A model generated the notes under the pieces. The model did not search any database and had not been told where the DNA came from. It saw nothing but the letters and a program-made list of their open reading frames with translations. This document shows, piece after piece, positions 34,081-43,900 of a stretch of DNA of 64,000 bases. Every line of letters begins with the position of its first letter. Position 1 is the first letter of the stretch. The stretch lies in NCBI GenBank assembly GCA_951799425.1, contig OX637405.1, forward strand, positions 21,301,089 through 21,365,088, read 5' to 3'. A program made the translations under genes and the position numbers. The stretch is from Ilex aquifolium. Lineage: Eukaryota > Streptophyta > Magnoliopsida > Aquifoliales > Aquifoliaceae.

Positions 34081-36007
34081 TGATCCGAAATGTGTACACC
34101 CAAGTGCAGGCGGTCAAGCTGTAGTAATAATCCGGTTTGAGTCCGGAGTCGAATCCACAGGGAACTTTTGTTAATATTTCTGAGGTGAGCAGTGGTAGAG
34201 ACCTATTGATTGTAACCTTTGAGATTTGCTGTGAGATATGAGTTTTTCTGGACAGAATATAAGATTCTTTCCAGGAAGATTTTCTTAACAAAATAGGTGC
34301 TAATAAAAAAAGGTCACTCTTTAGTGCAAGGATCTGGACATGTAGCTAGTTATCCGGTTTGTCATAATTGTGCTTGATAACTCAATTAACTCCCGTGTCA
34401 ACAGCAAGTTAATCGGAATATAAAGATGGATTGTGAGAATTAAGAACATGATTCCGACGTCTTTCTAGAAGTTTACAAGAATTGCCTGTGCCGAGACTTA
34501 ACCCGTCTACAAACAAGCAAGTGTTTCTACAAGACATCCAATCATGATATTAATATTCCATTCTTTAAATGAAGTACAATAAGGGGGAAGATTGAGGGGT
34601 AGTCATGAGGATCTAGCCGGGGTACTTGCCTTGAACTGATGAGTCTTTCTATGCAAGAGTCATCCGTGTCATAGAAAGAACCCACAATTATACAAAGTAC
34701 CCTAGCTTTGCTAGATGCAATCAATCGTCCAATAACAAGAGGAAATAAGCGTTAAGCATAGAAACATTGCACAAATATGATTCCCGGATAACTTAGACAT
34801 GCCCTTCTCCTCTTACTAAAGAGTGAATGAGAAACTACTCACTCTTCATGGCTTGGGTAAAGCTAGAAAAGTGAGTGATGCTCATCCCTCCAAGTAGAGA
34901 ACTTATAAGATAAAGTAACAACAAATGCGTAGCCAATCTTTAACAAAGAATGGGTGAATCACATTCCACCCTTCACGGCTTTGGTAAAGCTCTAGAAAAG
35001 TGGAAGAGTTTCACTCTTCTAAGAAAGAAAGAAGCGCAAGCAATGGAAGTGAAATGTATGAACAATAAAAGTAGAAGAAAGCTAGTCACATTTGGAGGGT
35101 GGCTTCCTCAACCAAGAATTGGAGGGTTGCTTCCTCAACCAAAAGGTGAGCTATCTCTCTTCTAAGCATGAAAAATGAAAGCATAAACATAAGTATAAAC
35201 ATAAAACTACTGTTATAACAAGCAAGAGATGTTGGACTAAATCCAAACTAATATCTAAAATAAAGACTTCATACAAGGGAAATGAGCTAAATCTACAATG
35301 AGAGTGGGAGTCTAAGCCTCCATCAACTTTCCTACTTCCTACTTGGCTCCTCTAGCTCTCCAACAAGGGGAGTATTTATAGGCAAGAGGAGGAGACAGGG
35401 GGGTGGTGAAAGAATAGTGTTTGCCGCCCAAGTCCAAGTGAACAGTCAACAACTCTGCTGCCAGTCTGTGGATAACGTTCGAACGTGAGTTGGCGTTCGA
35501 ACGTTCTTTCTGTTTTTGCACTAAGGGCGTTCGAACGTTGACTGCCGTTCGAACGTTTCTTCTGTTTTTGCACTGAGGGCGTTCGAACGCCAGATTTGCT
35601 CTGACCCCTTTCACTCGAGTGATCTGTTGGTCTTCTGTGAAGTTCAGTTCCAACTCTCTGCAGTGGTCTGGTCTTCCATCAACTCAAGTGTACGTTCGAA
35701 CGTGAGTTGGCGTTCGAACGTGACACTCAAGTACTTCAGAGCTCCAGTCTTCTTTCCTAACTGCAACACGCCTTCTCTTCAACAGTTGAGTCTACTACAG
35801 TGCAATGTGGACGTTCGAACGTTCTGGCTATGCTCCAAGCTTTTCCAATTTTGGCCCTAATGTGCTGGTGCTGCATCCAAGTGTGGTACTTGTTGTTCTT
35901 GGGTCCTTGTTCCGTTTAGGGCCTGAAATGACATCACTTAAACTCCATTAAAGTACAATTAGTCTTAAAATGTCATAATAATATGTCAAATTTAAGTACT
36001 AATCACA
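34081..36007 (-). mobile_element. 3' LTR of Athila-like Ty3 element
   Basis: On the minus strand it starts TGTGATTAGTAC right after a polypurine tract and ends ACATTTCGGATCA. Close to the end is the segment TTCCCTGTGGATTCGACTCC that typically precedes the primer-binding site in Athila-type LTRs. The promoter is near 35373-35380, with a palindrome array upstream. The segment 34246-34567 recurs inverted at 33471. The left end abuts Tekay RT sequence, so the element inserted there; no matching TSD can be read because the other end is lost. Length is 1,927 bp. Confidence 0.7.
35373..35821 (-). promoter_or_regulatory. LTR promoter: CGTTCGAACG array and TATA box
   Basis: TATAAATA on the minus strand (35373-35380) is preceded by eight exact copies of the palindrome CGTTCGAACG, starting at 35476, 35494, 35528, 35546, 35580, 35693, 35711 and 35812. 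Most are extended by A/T on each side toward AACGTTCGAACGTT. Pairs are spaced 18 bp apart at the start (35476/35494, 35528/35546, 35693/35711). The nearest copy is about 95 bp upstream of the TATA box. Confidence 0.75.
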
Positions 36008-36018
36008 CTCCCCAACCT
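36008..36018 (-). other. Polypurine tract, Athila-like element
   Basis: GGTTGGGGAG on the minus strand lies directly before the LTR start TGTGATTAG, the position required for plus-strand priming. Confidence 0.7.
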
Positions 36019-37772
36019 AAATATTGCTAGTCTCTAGTAATACGAAAAAGAAAATTCTACTCCTAATGCCATTTTCGTAGGTCATCCGGTTGCATTTAGC
36101 TTATGCAACAAGCCTTTGAACCACTAGGTTTACCCTAGCGGACGAGTGTTGTCTCGTGAGGGTTTCCAGAGAAGCTACCCACAAACTTCAGTCGAACAGA
36201 TGTGCATAGGAGAGTGCTGACTAAAGTAAATTAGTATCATGGTCGTTGGGACACCAGATTCTCAACTTTGACTTATGTCTCACACGTCCTTATTTCACAG
36301 GTATTCATTCTATGCAAAAATTATCATTTGTTACATTGGTATTTGAAATTCTCAATGCAGTAGGAATGATCATTCAAGAAACAGGAATTGTTATGTAACA
36401 AATACTCTCTTTTATCACCTTCCATGGATAGTTTCGATTTCACAAGCCTCGCGTAGTATACCCTCAACAAAAGTTCACTCTGATTATAGTGAATTGTTTC
36501 TCACAGATCATGTGATCAGAAGATGGCCAATCGAAAAATCATATGCACAATTTAGGAAAGGAGTGAAATTTTTAAGAAGCAACTACTTATGTTTGGCATA
36601 ACCTCATGAAAGAATATTAACGCAATTAAAAGGAATGCTATTTACCATATCCCAATTGTGATTATCAACACATGCATGTAACAGACTTGAGATCAAATAG
36701 GGCTTTGCATAGGTTGTAGCGTGGCCAGAGGTCAGTGGCTAACGAAACGACGTCAGGGATTTTCAAAAGCTATCTTTTGTTTACGTATTGTAGCACACCT
36801 TTTTCTAACTTCTTGATATTCTGCCGAGAGATGACATTTTTTTCTTTCATTTTTCTCATTTTTTCACTTTCTTGGCAAGTTCTTGCCTTTTTGCTTCTTG
36901 TTTTGTTTCAATTGTTCCAATCAACTCTTCTTGGATGATAATCTCGAATGCTTCTCTTTCTTTTTCTTTTTCTGTATCATCTTACAAAGAGGATGTAAGA
37001 AAATTAGATAGCCAAGGTATGTCAAGTATGTTTTCCTGTGGAATGGTAATCATATAGGTTTATCACAGAAAAATTTATAAATTGATGGCTCAAACATGGC
37101 TAACGAGGGATAAATTGTGTCAAAGAAAGGTCTAAGGCTCAATATTATATCAAAGATGGCCTAAGATCATTTCTCAAGCATGTGCACATGTACGTGTCGT
37201 ATGCGATGGTTCCTTGTGGGATATGTCAATAGATCACTTTTAAGTGCGTCAATCAAAGCAAGGTTAATGAGATCATTCAAAAATTGAGAGTGAACAGAAT
37301 TTACTTGAGTAAACATTGATTGTCTCTCAAAAGCATCGTTAGGTTCGAAACTCACCCTGGTGTTCTTTGTTATCTCCACTGTGTATGTCGGGTTTTCCAG
37401 GGGGTATTGGTTATATACCAATTCCATTTTCGAGTCAGATCCTCCTGTACCTTTAAAATAACAATTATCGATGTACATATGACAATTTAAGTATAGAGAG
37501 AATACCAATTTTTTTCAAGAAATGTGGTTATAAGTCTCGGTTGATAAATGGAGGTGTCAAACCGATCATGTGCATATTTACTCTAGCAAGCATTCTTACA
37601 TCCACATTTGTTCCATCACCTTTTAATTTTTATGCTAAATCTATAAATGCATTAAAACAAATAAAAGTGATAAATGGAACCATTCATTTCAAAATATCAT
37701 CTTTTAACATCAACGGTTCAATTCATTCAAAACAAACATAAAAACAAGAACAAAAACAGAAATCCCTCTCTC
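36019..37772 (-). other. 3' untranslated region of Athila-like element
   Basis: Mostly non-coding DNA between the accessory ORF and the 3' polypurine tract. A minus-strand open frame at 37167-37508 (113 codons) is the only one of note; it has no motif I recognise and no good reason to be called a gene. Pyrimidine-rich runs occur near 36830-36980. Confidence 0.4.
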
Positions 37773-38864
37773 TCACTCTTCTCCTTGTCCACTAGCTCCA
37801 CTATGTCCACCCCTCAAAAGCCTAAGGATCTCATCCTGCTTAGCTTCAATGCTAAGCATGATGTCCCGTAAGGAGCGTCGGGTGCTGGTGCTAGGTCCCG
37901 CCTCTGCTGGCTGATCTCCCTCTCTCTCCATCTCTCTCTCCATCTCATCTAGCTCCTCTTGTACCTCATCCACTCCGTGGGCCGGGGGCTATTCTTGCCT
38001 TGCCGCTGGGCCACCACTATGACTTTGGCTTCTCCGGAAGGAAGCCTTGTTTAGTGGCCCCATTGGCTTTTGGATTTCCATCTCGGGCCTCACCCTTACC
38101 CCATGCTCTTTGCATAGTTCTGTCACTAGGGTGCCGAAGGGAAGCGAATTCCTCTTCACATCACACCTTTTTTTCATTTCTTTCAGAATTAGGGAGGGGA
38201 GATAAATGCTTTGCCCTTTTCCAATCGCATACAACAACCGAGCCATGTCAGGTAAAACTTCATTTTTTCTTCCTATTGGCGCAAAATTTGACACCGCAAT
38301 TAAGTTTAACATTTTGTATTTGTCACTTAGCTCCCCTTGTCTAAGAAATTTCTTCCCAGTCCACGAAAAATTGGGTACTCCAGTCAATTCCTTCCCCACC
38401 TCATTTATCACCACATTCTTCCTTGGGGGATAAGCGGGATTTGGCACCCGAGGCACCTCTTGCCTTACTCCCCAAATGTAATCTTTATCAACGTCCACAT
38501 GGACTCCCCTTACATACGTTCGAATTTCCCCCTCGATGATCTCGGCGTTGGAGTAAAACTCCCGCACCAAGTCGACTACGGCCTCACCGCCGTTCCTCAA
38601 ATACAACAACCACCCCCTCCTTTCCATCTCCGCAAAGATCCCCAACTCCGCAAAATCAGTCAAAATTACATCTCTTTCACAAACAATGGCTTTGTTTTGG
38701 TAGAAATTTTCAAACCTGTCTGCTTTTAGAGCTGTGAGAAACCGAGTCTTGTCGTATCTCCTTGTGAGTGGTGGCATTCCTTCTCTCACCTCCACCACTT
38801 CTTCGACAAAATTTGGCTCTTGGGTGTTTAGGTTCTTCCTGGCAGGAAGCTTGACTCTTGGCAT
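37773..38864 (-). CDS. Accessory ORF, plant transposon protein (PF20167-like)
   Basis: A real ATG at 38864 opens 291 codons (stop TAG at 37986-37988). The same frame continues for about 66 more codons to 37773, so an ancestral protein of roughly 360 residues has one premature stop. Residues about 35-250 carry TRFLTALKADRFENFYQNKA, MERRGWLLYL, VREFYSNA, YVRGVHVDVDKDYIWGV and SLPFGTLVTELCKEHGV, which I match to the domain listed as 'putative plant transposon protein'. The function is unknown. The tail is Glu-rich with a short coiled coil (SIEAKQDEILRLLRG). It lies 3' of pol on the same strand, is preceded by its own TATA box and palindrome array at 39074-39393, and would end in the 3' LTR. A diverged relative is at 26550-27912. 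Confidence 0.7.
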
Positions 38865-39073
38865 TTTTTCGGTTTTTGAGTTGGAGGGTTTTGAAATCTT
38901 TGATTTCTTTGTGAAAATGGATCTTCTTGAAGTGGCAAATGTCTTGGGAGGGTTGATTTTTGGTGAAGATGGAGAATGGTTGGGGTTTTGGGATCTGGGT
39001 AGTGAAGAGTCTCCAAGGTTTTTCGGGTTTTCAGAAGTTTTGGAGGGTTTTGAAATGAAAAAGACGAGCCGGG

Positions 39074-39393
39074 CTTTTATAGCCTGAGTCGTAACGTTCG
39101 AACGTTTGTGACGTTCGAACGTGGATAGAAGGATTTTAAACAGACCGTTCGAATGTGGTATGACGTTCGAACGTGGTGAGCTCCCAGTACTTTTGTGTTC
39201 TGTCAGAGGCCAAAGTACTGAATGTTCTCTTCGTTCGAACGTTCTATTGGCGTTCGAACGTTAATCTTGTTCGAACGGTCTATTGGCGTTCGAACGGACT
39301 GAGCTCCCAGTACTTTTAAGTTCCAGCAGAAGTTTCATCAGAGGCTGAGTACTGTAAGCAGTCAACGTTCGAACGTTACCTGGCGTTCGAACG
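39074..39393 (-). promoter_or_regulatory. Internal promoter: CGTTCGAACG array and TATA box
   Basis: On the minus strand TATAAAAG (39074-39081) lies 210 bp before the ATG of the accessory ORF. Immediately upstream are eight exact copies of CGTTCGAACG, starting at 39095, 39112, 39164, 39232, 39251, 39287, 39366 and 39384, plus two one-base variants (near 39146 and 39269). The word is the same as in the 3' LTR promoter, and the spacing of close pairs is similar (17-19 bp). A spacer beginning GAGCTCCCAGTACTTTT is repeated (39179 and 39301). Promoter function is inferred from layout; no start site can be read. Confidence 0.6.
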
Positions 39394-39659
39394 TTGAACC
39401 AAAATTAAAATTTTTCTCTACTACACTATATACAATCAAAGAAAACAAAAAACACAAATTTAAATCAAAAACTAAGGCGTCTCGGGATGAACCCCTACCC
39501 ACGCTTCAGGTTGGTATTTTGGGGCATTCCTTACTCGGCCCATATTTTCATTTCAGTCAAAAGAATTTATACAAAAAGATTTTTACACTTTTTACAACAA
39601 ATTCGGACCTTTGGCATTCACTCCCCCAACAAAAGTACACATTTCCTACAGAAAATTAT

Positions 39660-40070
39660 CTAATCCGAGTCTCCCTCTGTGTCTGTGTAAAATGGACAAC
39701 CAGTAACTCTCTCAACTTCCTCTCTCACAAATCGGTTAAGCACAGTACCGGAATAGCATGGCGTATCAGGGTAATCCTTACTCAGCCCATTCACTATCCA
39801 GTCTAATCGATCAAGTGCGCGACCGGAAATTGGTTCAGAACACTGGTTGTACCTTTTTTCGTGAAAGAATCTGCCACACTGTTTACAGGCACCAAGCCTT
39901 TTTGCACGACGGCGTTTGGCAAAGCTGTTTCTGCCACAGAGGGGTTTCTCTTGTTTTTCTTTGATTTCAGCCTTCCTTACTAATCTTGCTTTTCTCATGA
40001 TCATAATATGTACATCAGATGGAAACGTACGTAGAATTCCTAGGCTAAACCAAAAAAGATTTACATCCAT
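39660..40070 (-). CDS. Small basic zinc-motif ORF, unknown
   Basis: A 136-codon frame with a true ATG at 40070 (an in-frame ATG also precedes RKARLVRKAE). The middle is strongly basic: RKARLVRKAEIKEK, then AKRRRAKR, followed by ACKQCGRFFHEKRYNQC, a C-x2-C ... H ... C cluster that could bind zinc. The C-terminal third is acidic and ends EGDSD. I do not recognise the family. It lies on the sense strand of the Athila-like element, between the second purine tract (40258) and the internal promoter (39393). An Arg-rich stretch next to a Cys/His cluster is compatible with nucleic-acid binding. The open frame is uninterrupted, which is notable in such a region, but expression is unproven. Confidence 0.45.
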   Translation of the reverse strand: MDVNLFWFSLGILRTFPSDVHIMIMRKARLVRKAEIKEKQEKPLCGRNSFAKRRRAKRLGACKQCGRFFHEKRYNQCSEPISGRALDRLDWIVNGLSKDYPDTPCYSGTVLNRFVREEVERVTGCPFYTDTEGDSD

Positions 40071-40257
40071 GATTGCTAAATTTTAAGACTCACTATCTGG
40101 TTCTTTAACGTCTGTCAGTCACAAAGACGATTGAAGCTGATTCATAAGCATAATCATCAATTTATACAATCAATGTTCAAACATGATTAACAGCGACAAT
40201 AAAAATTTAAAAATTTACAAAAATTATGAACGAAAAAGAACTGATGAACTGATCATA

Positions 40258-40270
40258 CCCCCCAACCTAA
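40258..40270 (-). other. Second purine tract downstream of pol
   Basis: TTAGGTTGGGGGG on the minus strand is almost identical to the tract at 36008-36018 (TTTAGGTTGGGGAG) and is likewise preceded by a TTGAACATTG-type word. It is followed by TATGATCAGTTC. It may be a central or internal plus-strand primer, or mark the 3' end of an ancestral element before the extra ORFs were gained. Confidence 0.5.
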
Positions 40271-40563
40271 ATTGAACATTGTCCCCAATGTTTCGAATTT
40301 ACCGGTTCATGGAGTGTGGAGACGAGGTTGAATGGTAGAGATCTGTTCACCGCTGAGACCTACAAACAAAAACACAAAAATTACTCATCTGTGCGCAGAT
40401 CTGGGTTTCGAGTAGGCTGAAAATCCTTATGTGTGAGTGCGAACAAGAGAAGAACACCCGTGAGCAAATATAAGATTAAAATGCAAAACATGAAGCAAAA
40501 AATCGTGTTTGTGGAGTGTGTGGTCATGGGTGATTTCTCGGGTAACAGAGACTCGAAGACTAA

Positions 40564-40635
40564 CAGAAGGAAGAAGAAGAAAAGAAAAAGAAGAAGAAGA
40601 AGAAGAAGAAGAAAAAAAAGTGGGGGGGGGGGGGG
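40564..40635. repeat. Purine microsatellite and 14-G run
   Basis: GAA/AAG-rich repeats end in eight A and then 14 consecutive G. On the coding strand of the Athila-like element it is a pyrimidine run just past the integrase C-terminus. A long Arg/Lys reading frame on the plus strand is an artefact of this repeat. Confidence 0.7.
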
Positions 40636-40667
40636 CAACTGCGGCGGCTGGGGAAAAAGTGGGTGCC

Positions 40668-40997
40668 TTATAAAGGCGCCCCAGTGGGTCGGGTTGGAGT
40701 AGATATTTCCTGACCCGATCCACTGGAGTGTCGGCAGGCGCGAATTTCGGAGGAGTACTCTGGTTCCATTAAAAGAATGGTTTCCACATTTCTAACAAAA
40801 TACTCCAAAAATGGTTTTAACCTCTGACCATTAACAGTAAAATTATTACCGTTCGCTGGGTTTTCCACTTCAACTGCTCCATGTTCAAACACCTTTTTGA
40901 CAATGTAAGGTCCAGTCCATCTTGATTTCAACTTACCAGGAAAGAGGCGGAGTCTTGAATTAAATAGCAAGACTTTTTTAGACGGCTCAAAAGATTT
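40668..40997 (-). pseudogene. Integrase C-terminal extension after stop
   Basis: The frame of the large gag-pol ORF continues past one TGA (40995-40997) with KKVLLFNSRLRLFPGKLKSR, the conserved integrase C-terminal segment, then WTGPYIVKKVFEHGAVEVEN and a tail ending near 40668. Family members usually have a positively charged residue at the stop position, so CGA to TGA at a methylated CpG is a likely cause. Apart from this stop the domain looks intact. Confidence 0.75.
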
Positions 40998-43900
40998 TCA
41001 CACAATGTGTTTGTCATGAAAAATTTTCATCCTGGTTTTAGCAATCTTAGCATTTTCATATGCCTCATTTCTCAATTCCTCCAATTCATTTATCTGAAGT
41101 TTCCTTGTTAGCCCAGCCTTGTCCAAGTCAACATTCGTTGCTTTAATAGCCCAGTATGCCCTATGTTCCAATTCCACAGGCAAGTGACATGGCTTTCCAT
41201 AGACTAATCGATAAGGAGACATGCCTAAAATTGTTTTAAAAGCAGTGCGGTATGCCCAGAGCACATCAGTTAGTCTTAATGACCAATCTTTGCGATCTGG
41301 ATTCACCATTTTTTCCAAAATTAATTTGATCTCCCGATTAGCTAACTCAGCTTGTCCACTGGTCTGTGGGTGATAAGGGGTTGCAATTTTGTGAAAAATC
41401 AAGTATTTTTTTATTAAATTCCAGAAGGGACGATTACAAAAATGAGCACCCCCATCGCTTATGATTGATTTCGGAATTCCAAACCGGGACAAAATATTTT
41501 CTTTCAAAAATTTGATCACTGTTTTGTGATCATTGTTTCGGCATGGAATTGCTTCAACCCATTTGGATACATAATCTACAGCCACTAAAATGTATAGATA
41601 GCCAAAGGAAGGGGGAAATGGTCCCATAAAATCGATGCCCCAACAGTCAAAAATTTCAATTACCAGAATGGGGTTTAAGGGCATCATATTTCTTTTAGAA
41701 ATGTTCCCCAACCTTTGACACCTATCACAAGTTAAACAAAAGGCATGGACATCTTTGAAAAGTGTGGGCCAGTAAAATCCACACTGCAATATTTTTGCAG
41801 CTGTTTTTCTTGATGAAAAGTGGCCACCGCATGCTTCAGAATGACAAAATGTTATTACCTGGCTACTTTCATGAGCAGGGATGCAACGTCTTATGATTTG
41901 ATCTTTACAGTACTTGAATACGTAAGGATCCTCCCAAAATAAGTTACGAACCTCCCTCAGAAATTTATTTTTGTCCAACATGGTAAAAGATGGAGGGAGT
42001 GTACCAGTAGCAAGAAAGTTAGCAATGTTTGCATACCATGGTGTCCTATCAATCATGAACAATTGTTCATCGGGGAATTTCTCATTGATTGGCAGTCCAT
42101 CCTCATGGAATTCATAGGTCAGTCTGGACAGATGATCTGCCACCACATTCTCGACATCTTTCTTGTCCTTGATGACAAGATCAAACTCTTGGAGCAAAAG
42201 TATCCATCTCAAGAGTCTTGGTTTGGCATCCTTCTTTGTGAGCAAAAATTTTAGGGCTGCATGGTCAGTGAATACAGTAACAGAAGAACCAACAATATAA
42301 GAACGAAATTTTTCCAATGCAAAAACTACAGCAAGCAATTCTTTCTCAGTTGTCGAATAATTCATTTGGGCATCATTCAAAGTTTTGCTTGCATAGTAAA
42401 TCACATGGGGTTTCTTATCTTTTCTTTGTCCCAATACAGCACCTACAACAAAATCACTTGCATCACACATTAGTTCAAAGGGAAGATTCCAATCAGGGGG
42501 TTGCATTATTGGTGCAGAAATTAACATGTCTTTTAGCTTGTCAAAGGCTTTTTGGCATGCTTCATTCCAATCAAATATTACATCCTGACTTAGGAGGTGA
42601 CACATTGGTTTTGCTATGGTACTGAAATCTTTTATGAATCTCCTGTAGAACCCTGCATGTCCTAGGAATGATCGAACATCCTTTACAGTCTTAGGGGCAA
42701 GCAAATTTCCAATCAAATCAATTTTTGCCTTGTCAACTTTCATACCTTCAGACGACACAATGTGACCAAGAACAATGCCCTGTGTTACCATAAAATGGCA
42801 TTTTTCCCAATTGAGCACTAGGTTGGTCTCCTTACATCTGATCAGTACTTTCTCTAGATTGGTTAAACACAAATCGAAGGAATCACCATAGACAGAGAAG
42901 TCATCCATAAATACTTCCAAAAAATTTTCAACCATATCACTGAACAGGCTTAGCATACATCTTTGGAATGTTGCAGGAGCGTTACAAAGTCCAAATGGCA
43001 TCCTTTTGAATGCAAAGGTGCCAAAGGGGCATGTGAAGATTGTTTTCTCCTGATCATCTAAGGCTATCTCAATTTGGTTATACCCTGAATACCCATCTAA
43101 GAAACAGTAAAATGCATGGCCTACAATTCTCTCCAGAACTTGGTCAATAAATGGGAGGGGAAAATGATCTTTTCTAGTGACCAAATTGAGTTTTCGATAA
43201 TCAATGCACATTCGCCATCCTGTGACGACTCGAGTTGGTACTAGTTCATTTGCATCATTTTTTACCACTGTGACCCCAGATTTTTTTGGCACAACTTGGG
43301 TTGGATTGACCCATTTACTATCTGAGATAGGGAAGATTATCCCTGCATCTAAGAGTTTGAGTACCTCGATTCTCACAACTTCCTTCATGTGAGGGTTCAG
43401 TCGTCGCTGCATTTGACGAGAGGGTTTTGAATCCTCTTCAAGGTATATGGCATGATTGCAGATTAACGGGCCTATACCTTTCAAGTCAGCGATGGTCCAT
43501 CCAATGGTACTTTTATGACTTCGAAGAACTTCAAGCAATTTAGACTCTTGCAAGTCTGTGAGTTTAGATGAAATTACCACTGGGTATGACTCATTCTCTC
43601 CTAAAAATGCATATTTGAGGTCAGATGGGAGAGGTTTCAATTCAGGCCTTGGTGGGGTAACACTTGATGAGACTGGCTTTGTGCCACTTGGTGAAATTTC
43701 TTCGAATTTGGGTGCCCATGTCTCAACAGTATGAGTAGGGCCACTTGGTGGATTTGGGTCATCATCTGTTATTTCTGATGAGATGAGTTCTAACAGAGAT
43801 GATTCATTAGGATCCTCACAGAATGTATCATCCAGATGTTCCTGTATCAAAGATTCTATGGAATTTACTTCCCTTTCTTCCTTTTCTTCTTCTGGATGTT

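Noticed and set aside
35476-35821. CRISPR-like repeat array
   Set aside because: Repeats are 10-14-bp palindromes with uneven spacing inside an LTR of a plant genome; there are no cas genes and no uniform spacers.
38734-39087. 117-codon plus-strand hydrophobic protein
   Set aside because: It is antisense to the leader and start of the accessory ORF and covers its TATA box; codon pattern follows the minus-strand gene.
40433-40702. Arg/Lys-rich plus-strand protein
   Set aside because: It is a translation of a GAA/AAG microsatellite and a G run downstream of integrase on the other strand.
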